In this document: piece after piece, positions 42,389 through 49,617 of the stretch
How the letters are laid out: every line of letters begins with the position of its first letter
Numbering within the stretch: position 1 is the first letter of the stretch
From: Kingella pumchi
GTDB taxonomy: Bacteria > Pseudomonadota > Gammaproteobacteria > Burkholderiales > Neisseriaceae
Assembly (NCBI RefSeq): GCF_022288825.1
Contig: NZ_JAKOOW010000001.1
Coordinates: 91,202 to 155,201, forward strand
DNA: 64,000 nucleotides
Reading direction: 5' to 3'
Made by a program: the position numbers and the translations under genes
The notes under the pieces: model-generated
Told to the model about the DNA's origin: nothing
The model's input: only the letters and a program-made list of their open reading frames with translations
Database searches by the model: none

Positions 42389-43457
42389 CCCCACCCTGCC
42401 CCTGCTCTCCGTCTGCTGTCTGGGCTACAAACACGCCCGTTTTCTCGAAGAAAACGTCCGCTCCATCTGCGCCATCGACTACCCGAACATCGAAATCATC
42501 GCCGTGGACGACGGCTCGCAAGATAACAGCGTTGAATTATTAAACCGGCTGGCAGCGGAAATTCCGCTGAAAATGACCGTTATCGGCCAGGAAAATACCG
42601 GCAATGTCGGCAAAAACTTCAATACCGCCCTGCGTCAGGCACAAGGCGAGCTGATCGCCTTTATCGCCATGGACGACGTTTTCAATCCGCCCGTCGTCTT
42701 AAAGCAGATACAGTCCATGGCCGATAATCCCAAGCTGCTGTTCAACGCCGCCACCAAAATGGTCAGCATCAACGACCAGGGCTTTATCAGCGGCAATTTC
42801 ACCAGCCCGCCCGCACACGATATGGAAGCCCCCACCGTTGCCGCGCTGCTGGACTTGGAATACAGCCACTTCGGCGGTTTCTACATCCAAGGCTGCCTCT
42901 TTCGCAAAAGCCTGCTCGACGCAGTCGGCGGTTTTGACGAAAACCAAACCGGCGACGACCTTGTGCTGCGCACCAAAATATTCCGCCATATGCTCGCAGA
43001 GCGCAGCGAAGATTTCGTCCTGACCAAAGAAAACGCCTGCTTTTACCGCCTGCACGACAACAACGTGCACAAAAATCTCGGCCGACAAATCAAAATCGTT
43101 ACCGAATATCTGGGCAAATACTGGCCCGAACGCCCCCTGCCCGATATGCTGATCGACTGGATGGTAAACGCCATCGGCCTGCTCGGCATCGAAAAAAGCA
43201 TCGACATACTGGCGATGAATCCGGTTGCCGCCTCCACACTGCTGCACGAAAAAGTTCAGACTGCCTTAAAGCAGGCCGCCACCGAAAAAAACAAGCGTAT
43301 CTCTTGGTATAAACGCTGCAAACACCTGCTGTTCAAACGCATCAAAGACGGCGACAAACGCACCCTCGTGTTCTTTAGCAGCCTGAAATTCAGCTACCGC
43401 AAAAAGTCCAAACCCCGCCCGAGCGAAAACGCCGTCCACTACACAAACTACCGCTAG
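42375..43457 (+). CDS. Family 2 glycosyltransferase
   Basis: The 360-residue protein has a GT-A fold: LLSVCCLGYKHARFLEENVRSI (9-30), the nucleotide-binding IIAVDDGSQDNS near 43, IAMDDVF (DxD-like, near 97) and GGFDENQTGDDLVLRTKIF near 181. A basic C-terminal tail (KRCKHLLFKRIKDG, RKKSKPRP) may bind the membrane. The start at 42375 overlaps the fdtB stop by 14 bases. It probably transfers one of the sugars of the glycan, perhaps the acetamido sugar made by this operon. Confidence 0.85.
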   Translation: MTGNNPTLPLLSVCCLGYKHARFLEENVRSICAIDYPNIEIIAVDDGSQDNSVELLNRLAAEIPLKMTVIGQENTGNVGKNFNTALRQAQGELIAFIAMDDVFNPPVVLKQIQSMADNPKLLFNAATKMVSINDQGFISGNFTSPPAHDMEAPTVAALLDLEYSHFGGFYIQGCLFRKSLLDAVGGFDENQTGDDLVLRTKIFRHMLAERSEDFVLTKENACFYRLHDNNVHKNLGRQIKIVTEYLGKYWPERPLPDMLIDWMVNAIGLLGIEKSIDILAMNPVAASTLLHEKVQTALKQAATEKNKRISWYKRCKHLLFKRIKDGDKRTLVFFSSLKFSYRKKSKPRPSENAVHYTNYR

Positions 43458-43499
43458 GCCGTCTGAAAGCCCATCTACCCGAAAACACAGGAAATCCCC

Positions 43500-44564
43500 A
43501 TGACCCTTCTCATCACCGGCGGCGCCGGCTTTATCGGCTCCGCCCTTATCCGCCACCTGATCCAAAACACCGACGAGCGCGTCGTTAATCTCGACAAACT
43601 CACCTACGCCGGCAACCTGCAATCGCTTGCCGCCGTGGTCAGCAACCCGCGCTACACCTTCGAGCAGGCCGATATCTGCGACCGCGCCGCGCTCGAGCGC
43701 ATCTTCGCCAAACACCAACCCCGCGCCGTGATGCACCTGGCCGCCGAAAGCCATGTTGACCGCAGCATCGACAGCGCAGGCGAATTTATCCACACCAATA
43801 TCGTCGGCACCTTCACCCTGCTCGAAGCCGCCCGCGCCTATTGGGGCAGCCTGAACGACGCGCAAAAAGCCGCCTTCCGCTTCCACCACATCTCCACCGA
43901 CGAAGTCTATGGCGACCTGCACGGCACAAGCGACCTCTTCACCGAAACCACCCCCTACGCCCCGTCCAGCCCCTACTCCGCCAGCAAAGCGTCCAGCGAC
44001 CATCTCGTGCGCGCCTGGCAGCGCACCTACGGCCTGCCCACTCTCATCACCAACTGCTCCAACAACTACGGCCCCTGCCACTTCCCCGAAAAACTCATCC
44101 CCCACATCATCCTCAACGCCCTCTCCGGCAAACCCCTGCCCGTGTACGGCGACGGCAGCCAAATCCGTGACTGGCTGTATGTCGAAGACCATGCCCGCGC
44201 CCTGTATCAGGTTGTTACCCAAGGAAAAGTTGGCGAAACCTACAACATCGGCGGTCACAACGAAAAAACCAATCTCGAAGTCGTACGCACCGTCTGCGCC
44301 CTGCTCGAAGAACTCGCGCCCGAAAAACCCGCCGGCGTGGCGAAATACGAAGATCTCATCACCTTCGTCAAAGACCGCCCCGGCCACGACGCCCGTTACG
44401 CCATCGACGCCGCCAAAATCGGCCGCGAACTCGGCTGGCAGCCGCAGGAAACCTTCGACACCGGCATCCGCAAAACCGTCGCCTGGTATCTGGAAAACCG
44501 CGACTGGTGGCAAAACGTCCTCAACGGCAGCTACCGCCTGCAACGGCTGGGCAAAGGTGCGTAA
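43500..44564 (+). CDS. rmlB: dTDP-glucose 4,6-dehydratase
   Basis: RmlB makes dTDP-4-keto-6-deoxyglucose, the FdtA substrate. The 354-residue SDR enzyme has the NAD loop TGGAGFIGSALIRH (6-19), the HLAAESHVDRSI element near 81, HISTDEVYGDL near 129 and the catalytic YSASKASSDH near 161. rmlA, needed to make dTDP-glucose, is not in the window. A foreign-dialect DUS (43458-43467) separates it from the glycosyltransferase gene. It is the last gene of the polysaccharide operon; DUS copies follow. Confidence 0.95.
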   Translation: MTLLITGGAGFIGSALIRHLIQNTDERVVNLDKLTYAGNLQSLAAVVSNPRYTFEQADICDRAALERIFAKHQPRAVMHLAAESHVDRSIDSAGEFIHTNIVGTFTLLEAARAYWGSLNDAQKAAFRFHHISTDEVYGDLHGTSDLFTETTPYAPSSPYSASKASSDHLVRAWQRTYGLPTLITNCSNNYGPCHFPEKLIPHIILNALSGKPLPVYGDGSQIRDWLYVEDHARALYQVVTQGKVGETYNIGGHNEKTNLEVVRTVCALLEELAPEKPAGVAKYEDLITFVKDRPGHDARYAIDAAKIGRELGWQPQETFDTGIRKTVAWYLENRDWWQNVLNGSYRLQRLGKGA

Positions 44565-44769
44565 ACCCCTTTCAGGCTGCTTGCATAAGCAGCCTGAAAG
44601 TCCCCAAGGCCGCTTTCAGGCTGCCTGAAAGCGGATATCCGCCTTTTTTCAAACAAACCGCATTATTTCGTTTTCAGGCTGCCCTAAAACCCAAAGGCAG
44701 CCTGAAAATCTTTCCGCTCCTGCGGCTTGCCGGCCGCAGCGCCCTGCGCTAAACTGCGCGCGACTTTTA

Positions 44770-44845
44770 GTCGGGGTGCCGCATCATGCGGCTGAGAACA
44801 TACCCGTGAACCTGATTCAGTTAGCACTGGCGTAGGAAACTAATG
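44770..44845 (+). ncRNA. TPP riboswitch (THI element)
   Basis: The conserved core is clear: GGGGTGC at 44773, GCTGAGA at 44791, ATACCCGTGAACCTGAT (44800-44816), CAGTTAGCACTGGCGTAGG and the closing AACTAATG. It binds thiamine pyrophosphate and turns off the thi genes downstream. The stretch 44565-44769 before it contains only DUS copies. Confidence 0.95.
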
Positions 44846-44860
44846 AACGAACGCAGAAAC

Positions 44861-44905
44861 ACGCACCGCAATAGCCGCCTTCGGGCGCTTGTGGTGCGTT
44901 TTCGT
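44861..44905 (+). terminator. Hairpin in the TPP riboswitch leader
   Basis: ACGCACC (44861-44867) pairs with GGTGCGT (44893-44899), with an inner GCC-rich hairpin, followed by TTTCGTTT. It is placed to act as the riboswitch-controlled terminator before thiM. Confidence 0.7.
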
Positions 44906-44940
44906 TTGCCGCCAGCGGTTCACGGCAAACGGAGAATCTT

Positions 44941-45744
44941 ATGCACATTCACTATCTGGACGCCGTCCGCGCAAAACGCCCGCTGGTGCACAGCATCACC
45001 AGCACCGTAGCCGCCCATTTTTCTGCCAACGGCCTGCTTGCGCTGGGCGCTTCGCCGCTCATGGCCAACAGCCCGGCGGAAGTGGCAGAGCTTGCCGCTC
45101 ACAGCGCGGCGCTGGTGCTGAACATCGGCATGCCGACCGATGCGCAGGTTGAGGCGATGCTGCTTGCCGGCGAGGCGGCGAACCGCGCCGCTGTGCCGGT
45201 CGTGCTGGACCCGGTTGCGGTCAGCGCAAGCGCCTACCGGCGGGAGATTGTTGCCAAGCTGTTGGCGCGTCTGCAATTTGCTGCCATTCGTGGCAACGCT
45301 GCAGAGCTGGCGTATCTCGCCGATGTGCCGTGGCAGGCAAGCGGCGTCGATGCAGGCGAGGGCAGTGGCGACCTTGCCGCCATCGCGCGGCAAGTGGCTA
45401 CGCGCTACCGCTGCCTTGCCGTTTTGAGCGGCGCGCGCGATTACATTAGCGACGGCAAGCGCCTCGCCGTGCTTGCCAACGGCACGCCGCTGTTGCTGCG
45501 CATCACCGCCAGCGGTTGCCTGCTCAGCGCGGTACTCGCCGCCTTCCTCGCCGTCACGTCGGCAAATGAACGTTTTCAGGCTGCCTGCGAAGCCTGCGCC
45601 AGCTACGCCATCGCCGGTGAGCAAGCCGCCGCCGGTCTTGCGCCCAGCCAAAGCGGCAGTTTCGCCGCGAGATTCATCGACGCTCTCGCTGCCATCAGCG
45701 CGGCAGAGGTCGCCGCCGCCATCCGTATCGAAACGGGAGAATAG
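44941..45744 (+). CDS. thiM: Hydroxyethylthiazole kinase
   Basis: ThiM phosphorylates salvaged hydroxyethylthiazole. The 267-residue protein has LVHSITSTVAAHFSANGLLALGASP (15-39), VVLDPVAVSASAYR near 86 and RGNAAELAYL near 117. Two family motifs are altered: the usual I-T-N reads I-T-S, and the ATP-site G-T-G-C reads A-S-G-C, keeping the catalytic cysteine. The gene is probably functional but divergent. One native-dialect DUS lies inside (near 45573). It is the first gene after the riboswitch. Confidence 0.88.
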   Translation: MHIHYLDAVRAKRPLVHSITSTVAAHFSANGLLALGASPLMANSPAEVAELAAHSAALVLNIGMPTDAQVEAMLLAGEAANRAAVPVVLDPVAVSASAYRREIVAKLLARLQFAAIRGNAAELAYLADVPWQASGVDAGEGSGDLAAIARQVATRYRCLAVLSGARDYISDGKRLAVLANGTPLLLRITASGCLLSAVLAAFLAVTSANERFQAACEACASYAIAGEQAAAGLAPSQSGSFAARFIDALAAISAAEVAAAIRIETGE

Positions 45745-45746
45745 CC

Positions 45747-46556
45747 ATGCCTTTCCCGCAAGCCTTAACCATTGCCGGTTCAGACAGCGGCGGTGGCGCC
45801 GGCATCCAGGCCGACATCAAAACCATGCAAATGCGCGGCGTTTTCGCCACCAGCGTCTTAACCGCCATCACCGCGCAAAACACGCGCGGCGTCGCCCATA
45901 TCGAAATGGCAAGTGTTGCCAGCGTGCGCGCGCAACTCGCCGCCATTGCCGCAGACTTTGACATCGCCGCCCACAAAATCGGCATGCTCGGCACGACGGA
46001 AATGATTGCCTGCGTCGCCGACTGCCTGCGCACCTGCCGCTTCGGCGCGCTGGTGCTTGACCCGGTGATGGTCGCCAAAGGCGGCGCGCCGCTCTTGCAA
46101 AACGACGCCATTGCCGCGCTGAAAACACATTTGTTGCCGCGCGCCGACCTTGTTACCCCCAACCTGCCCGAAGCGGAACTGCTCAGCGGACAAGCCATCC
46201 GCAGCGAGGCGGACGTCGCCCGCGCTGCCGCCAGCCTGCTTGCGCTCGGCGCCAAAGGCGTGGTCATCAAGGGCGGCCACTGGCAGGAGAGCGGCAGCGC
46301 CATCTGCCGCGACTGGGTTTTCCTCGCAGACGAGACCTTTACCCTCGACAGCCCGCGCTGCGCGACGCCGCACACGCACGGCACCGGCTGCACCTTCTCT
46401 GCCTGCATCACCGCCGAACTGGCAAAAGGCGCGGCAATGGCAGACGCCATCCGCAGCAGCAAGGCCTATATCAGCGCCGCCATCGCCAGCCCGCTTAATA
46501 TCGGGCATGGCCACGGCCCGGTGAACCATTGGGCGGGCGGAGGCGATGATGTTTGA
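45747..46556 (+). CDS. thiD: Hydroxymethylpyrimidine/phosphomethylpyrimidine kinase
   Basis: ThiD makes HMP-pyrophosphate for thiamine synthesis. The 269-residue ribokinase-fold protein has LTIAGSDSGGGAGIQADIKT (7-26), HKIGMLGT near 76, VLDPVMVAKGGAPLL near 100 and the ATP/anion-hole motif HTHGTGCTFSACIT near 211. It starts two bases after the thiM stop and overlaps thiE by 11 bases, indicating coupled translation. Confidence 0.94.
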   Translation: MPFPQALTIAGSDSGGGAGIQADIKTMQMRGVFATSVLTAITAQNTRGVAHIEMASVASVRAQLAAIAADFDIAAHKIGMLGTTEMIACVADCLRTCRFGALVLDPVMVAKGGAPLLQNDAIAALKTHLLPRADLVTPNLPEAELLSGQAIRSEADVARAAASLLALGAKGVVIKGGHWQESGSAICRDWVFLADETFTLDSPRCATPHTHGTGCTFSACITAELAKGAAMADAIRSSKAYISAAIASPLNIGHGHGPVNHWAGGGDDV

Positions 46557-47226
46557 GCGCCACAGCCTTCGCCTCTACCTTGTCGCCGGCACGCAGGATT
46601 GCCAGCATCTGCCACAGACAAGCCCGGAAGCGCGTCTGCTCGCCGTGCTGACAAGCGCGCTGCAGGCGGGCATTACCTGCTACCAGTTCCGCGAAAAAGG
46701 CGCCGGCGCCCTGCAGGATACGGTGCGGCGCACGCAGCTTGCCGTCCGCTGCCGCGACCTCTGCCGATACCACGGTGTGCCGTTTTTTATCAACGACGAT
46801 GTGCCGCTTGCCCTCGAAACCAGCGCGGACGGCGTACACATCGGCCAGGGCGATATGCCGCTGGCGCAGGCGCTCACCCTGTGCCGCGGCCGCCTGCATC
46901 TCGGTCTCTCGCACCACAGCCCGGCCGAACTCGAACGCAGCCGGCAGGAAGACGGCCTGGCCTATCTTGCCCTCGGCCCGATTTTCGCCACCCGTTCCAA
47001 AGCCGACGCCGCCGCGCCGCTGGGCACCTCCGCCATCCGCGCGGCGCGTGCCGCCGGCATCGACCGCCCGCTGGTTGCCATCGGCGGCATCGATACCGCC
47101 AACGCGGCAGAGGTTTACCGCGCCGGCGCCGACGGCATCGCCGTAATTTCCGCCATTACCCAAGCCGATGACATCGCCGCCGCTGTGCGGCGCTTGCGCG
47201 CAGCAGCCGATTTTCAGGCTGCCTGA
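46546..47226 (+). CDS. thiE: Thiamine-phosphate synthase
   Basis: ThiE joins the products of ThiM and ThiD to give thiamine phosphate. The 226-residue TIM-barrel protein has TCYQFREKGAGAL near 45, FFINDDVPLALETSADGVHIGQGD near 85, YLALGPIFATRSKADAAAPLG near 143 and the phosphate loop VAIGGIDTANAAEVYRAGADGIAVISAI near 181. A second methionine follows the first, so translation may begin at 46549. The C-terminus (D-F-Q-A-A-stop) is encoded by a DUS pair. Confidence 0.94.
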   Translation: MMFERHSLRLYLVAGTQDCQHLPQTSPEARLLAVLTSALQAGITCYQFREKGAGALQDTVRRTQLAVRCRDLCRYHGVPFFINDDVPLALETSADGVHIGQGDMPLAQALTLCRGRLHLGLSHHSPAELERSRQEDGLAYLALGPIFATRSKADAAAPLGTSAIRAARAAGIDRPLVAIGGIDTANAAEVYRAGADGIAVISAITQADDIAAAVRRLRAAADFQAA

Positions 47227-47241
47227 AAACACCAGCCGCAC

Positions 47242-47284
47242 AAAAGCAGCCTGAAAACCGTTTTAAGGTTTTCAGGCTGCTTTT
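47242..47284. terminator. DUS-pair terminator after thiE
   Basis: A perfect 18-bp stem (47242-47259 and 47267-47284) with a 7-base loop and T tail lies between the convergent thiE and transglycosylase genes. Confidence 0.85.
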
Positions 47285-47387
47285 TCAGTTTTGATACCAA
47301 TATCGGCGACAGTATCCGTCTACCCCAAAACTTTCAGGCTGCCTGCAAACATTCATCTTGCAGGCAGCCTGAAAATCTACGCGGCGG

Positions 47388-49268
47388 CTATTGGCGGCCG
47401 GGTACGCGGCCCATGCGCTGCTTGAGCGAAGTGTTGCCGCTGCCAAAGAGCGCGGCGTAATAAACGGCGTTGGCCATCACTTTTTTCACGTAGTCGCGGG
47501 TTTCGTTAAAGGGGATGGTTTCGGCGTAAACCGCACCTTCCAAGCTGCCGGCGGCCTGCCATTTGCGGGCGCGACCGGGGCCGGCGTTGTAGCCGGCGGT
47601 GGCGAGCACGTCGCTGTTTTGCAGCTTGCCACGGATGTCGGACAGATACCAGGTGCCCATACGGATGTTGCCGGACATGGTGTAGAGCTCGCTGTCGGAC
47701 ATGCCGGTCTGGCGGGCGATGACCTGCGCGGTGGCCGGCATCACCTGCATCAGCCCCTGCGCACCGACGCCCGACTGGGCGCCGATCACAAAGCGGCTCT
47801 CCTGCCGGATCAGGCCATAGACCCAGGCCGGATCCAGGCCGACGGCAGCGGCGTGCGGCCGCACCAGATCGCTGAAGGGCGAGATATAGCGCAGCTTGTA
47901 GTTGAGCAGGCGGTTGGTGCGGTCGGCGCTGTATACCGCCATTTCGTAAAACTGGTTGTCAAACGCCAGCTGCGCTGCCGCCAGCTGCGCCGGTTCGTCG
48001 AAACTGCGCACGGCGTAGCGCCATTCGTTTTGTGCCTGCCGGCGCATTTTCCAGTTGCCGCCTTGCTGGCTGCTGCGAAACAGCGTCAGCGCGCGCTGGA
48101 TGGCGCCGTCTTTGGCCACCGCCGCCACCTGCGCCGGCTGGGCGTCGGCCACATTGTTGCGGGCGTCGGCACGCTGCCCCAGCTCTTCGGCCGCCAGCAG
48201 CGCGTAGAAATTTCGGCCGCTGGCAGCGGCGGCGCGGTAATGGTTTTGCGCCTGCGCGGCATTGCCCTGCGCCGCCAGGCTGCGGCCGAGCCAGTAGCGC
48301 CACGCCGGATCGTTCTGCAGACTCTGCGGCATATGGCCGATAAAGCGGGCGACTTCGTCCCAACGCTGCAGGCGCAGCGCGGCGCGCACCGCCCATTCGA
48401 GCTGCTCGCTGCCGAACTGCGCCGGCTGCGCGGCTTTTTGGTAGTAGGCCAGCGCCGCCGCCATATTCTGGTTTTTCGCCTGCGCGGTGCCGAGTACGCC
48501 CCAAGCAAACGACTGCTGCTCGGCATTCAGGCTGCCTGCCAGGGCTTCCAAACGGGCGGCGGCGGCGGTCGGATTTTTCTGGGCGTTGGGACTGATAATG
48601 TCGCGCAGCAGGTTTTCCTGCGCGCCCTGCCCGCTGCCGCCGTCGAGCGGGCTGCCGAGCGCGGCCGCCAGTTTGCCGGCATTGGTGGTCTGCCCCGCCG
48701 CCAGCAGGCCGCGCACCCGCCGCCATGCCGCAGCCGCAGGATAGGCGCCGCGGGCAGCCTGCGTTTCCAGCAGCGCATTGCAGCCGGCCGGCAGCTTGCC
48801 GGTATCCTGCTGCCAGTCGCGGACGGCGGCATCATCGCCCAACTGGCCGGAAGTCAGCTTGGCGTAGCATTGCACTTCCTGACTGCGGCCGTCGGCCGGC
48901 AGCAGCTTCAGCTGCGTTTGAAATTCCTGCGCCATACCGCGGCGGCCGAGACTTTTCAGCCATTCGTTGCGCACGCTCTCACCCATCGCGCTTTGGTTCT
49001 GCTGCGCCAAAAACTGCTGCGCCGCCATGTCGTCGCCGTTTTTAACCACCGCCAGCACGCTCTCCAGCCGGGCAAAATCGTTGAGTGTCTGGCTCGGATT
49101 TTCCAGCGCGCGCGCCGGCGGCAGCGCAAACGCGGTATCCGCGCTCTCGGTGCCCGGGACGGCGGCAATCGGCTGGCCGCCCTCGTCGTCGTGTTTGTCG
49201 GACGAGCAGGCGCTCAGGGCGGCAAGGGCGACCAGCAGGCCGCAGGCGGCGAAACGGGCGGTTTTCAT
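47388..49268 (-). CDS. Soluble-type lytic transglycosylase, lipoprotein (Slt70/LtgA-like)
   Basis: The 626-residue protein has a lipobox (L-S-A-C, Cys near 21), a long helical superhelix (about 60-440) and a C-terminal lysozyme-like domain with the catalytic glutamate in YGLIRQESRFVIGAQS near 488, GLMQVMPATAQ near 507 and AGYNAGPGRARKW near 556. This is the Slt70 plan seen in neisserial LtgA, which releases 1,6-anhydro-muropeptides. The ATG at 49268 gives the lipoprotein signal; the longer frame reads through a DUS. Confidence 0.92.
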   Translation of the reverse strand: MKTARFAACGLLVALAALSACSSDKHDDEGGQPIAAVPGTESADTAFALPPARALENPSQTLNDFARLESVLAVVKNGDDMAAQQFLAQQNQSAMGESVRNEWLKSLGRRGMAQEFQTQLKLLPADGRSQEVQCYAKLTSGQLGDDAAVRDWQQDTGKLPAGCNALLETQAARGAYPAAAAWRRVRGLLAAGQTTNAGKLAAALGSPLDGGSGQGAQENLLRDIISPNAQKNPTAAAARLEALAGSLNAEQQSFAWGVLGTAQAKNQNMAAALAYYQKAAQPAQFGSEQLEWAVRAALRLQRWDEVARFIGHMPQSLQNDPAWRYWLGRSLAAQGNAAQAQNHYRAAAASGRNFYALLAAEELGQRADARNNVADAQPAQVAAVAKDGAIQRALTLFRSSQQGGNWKMRRQAQNEWRYAVRSFDEPAQLAAAQLAFDNQFYEMAVYSADRTNRLLNYKLRYISPFSDLVRPHAAAVGLDPAWVYGLIRQESRFVIGAQSGVGAQGLMQVMPATAQVIARQTGMSDSELYTMSGNIRMGTWYLSDIRGKLQNSDVLATAGYNAGPGRARKWQAAGSLEGAVYAETIPFNETRDYVKKVMANAVYYAALFGSGNTSLKQRMGRVPGRQ

Positions 49269-49542
49269 ACGGTTTTCCGGTGGCGTTGAAAAGGGCGCAT
49301 CATAGCATTTTTTGCCCACCGCCGCCCGAACCCGCCCGTTGCCATGCTTTTCAGGCTGCTTTTGAGCCGCCAAAACAGCGCATTCAGGCAGCCTGAAAAA
49401 ACAGACGACCGAAAAGCGGAGCAATGCTTTGCCACCGGCCAAACCGCGTCTTTAAATTCGCCCGCCGCAAAGTTTAAAGTTTTGTATGTTTCAGCTGAAA
49501 AAACGCCGCATCAATATCCTTATATTCTGAATGGATTTAAAA

Positions 49543-49575
49543 AATATTGTTAAGGATTATTAACAATATTATAAT
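49543..49575 (+). promoter_or_regulatory. Promoter overlapped by a perfect palindrome
   Basis: AATATTGTTAA (49543-49553), a 6-base centre and TTAACAATATT (49560-49570) form a perfect inverted repeat. It covers -35 TTGTTA (49547-49552) and the whole 17-base spacer before -10 TATAAT (49570-49575). A repressor bound here would block transcription of the receptor gene. It does not look like the Fur or Zur consensus. The rest of 49269-49617 is AT-rich leader without a gene. Confidence 0.75.
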
Positions 49576-49617
49576 CACAAGCGATAACGAATTTTGTTTT
49601 TATAAGGAGAGACGCAG

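Larger units (their letters stand above)
34613..43467. other. Mosaic region with foreign-dialect uptake sequences
   Basis: Eleven perfect GCCGTCTGAA 10-mers occur here and none elsewhere in the window: 34613, 34714, 34741, 35542, 35692, 35926, 36885, 37155, 38134, 38369 and 43458 (first bases, both strands). Eight of them extend to the AG-DUS 12-mer AGGCCGTCTGAA. Native-dialect copies are interspersed (e.g. 36102-36145, 41506, 41999). Confidence 0.85.
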
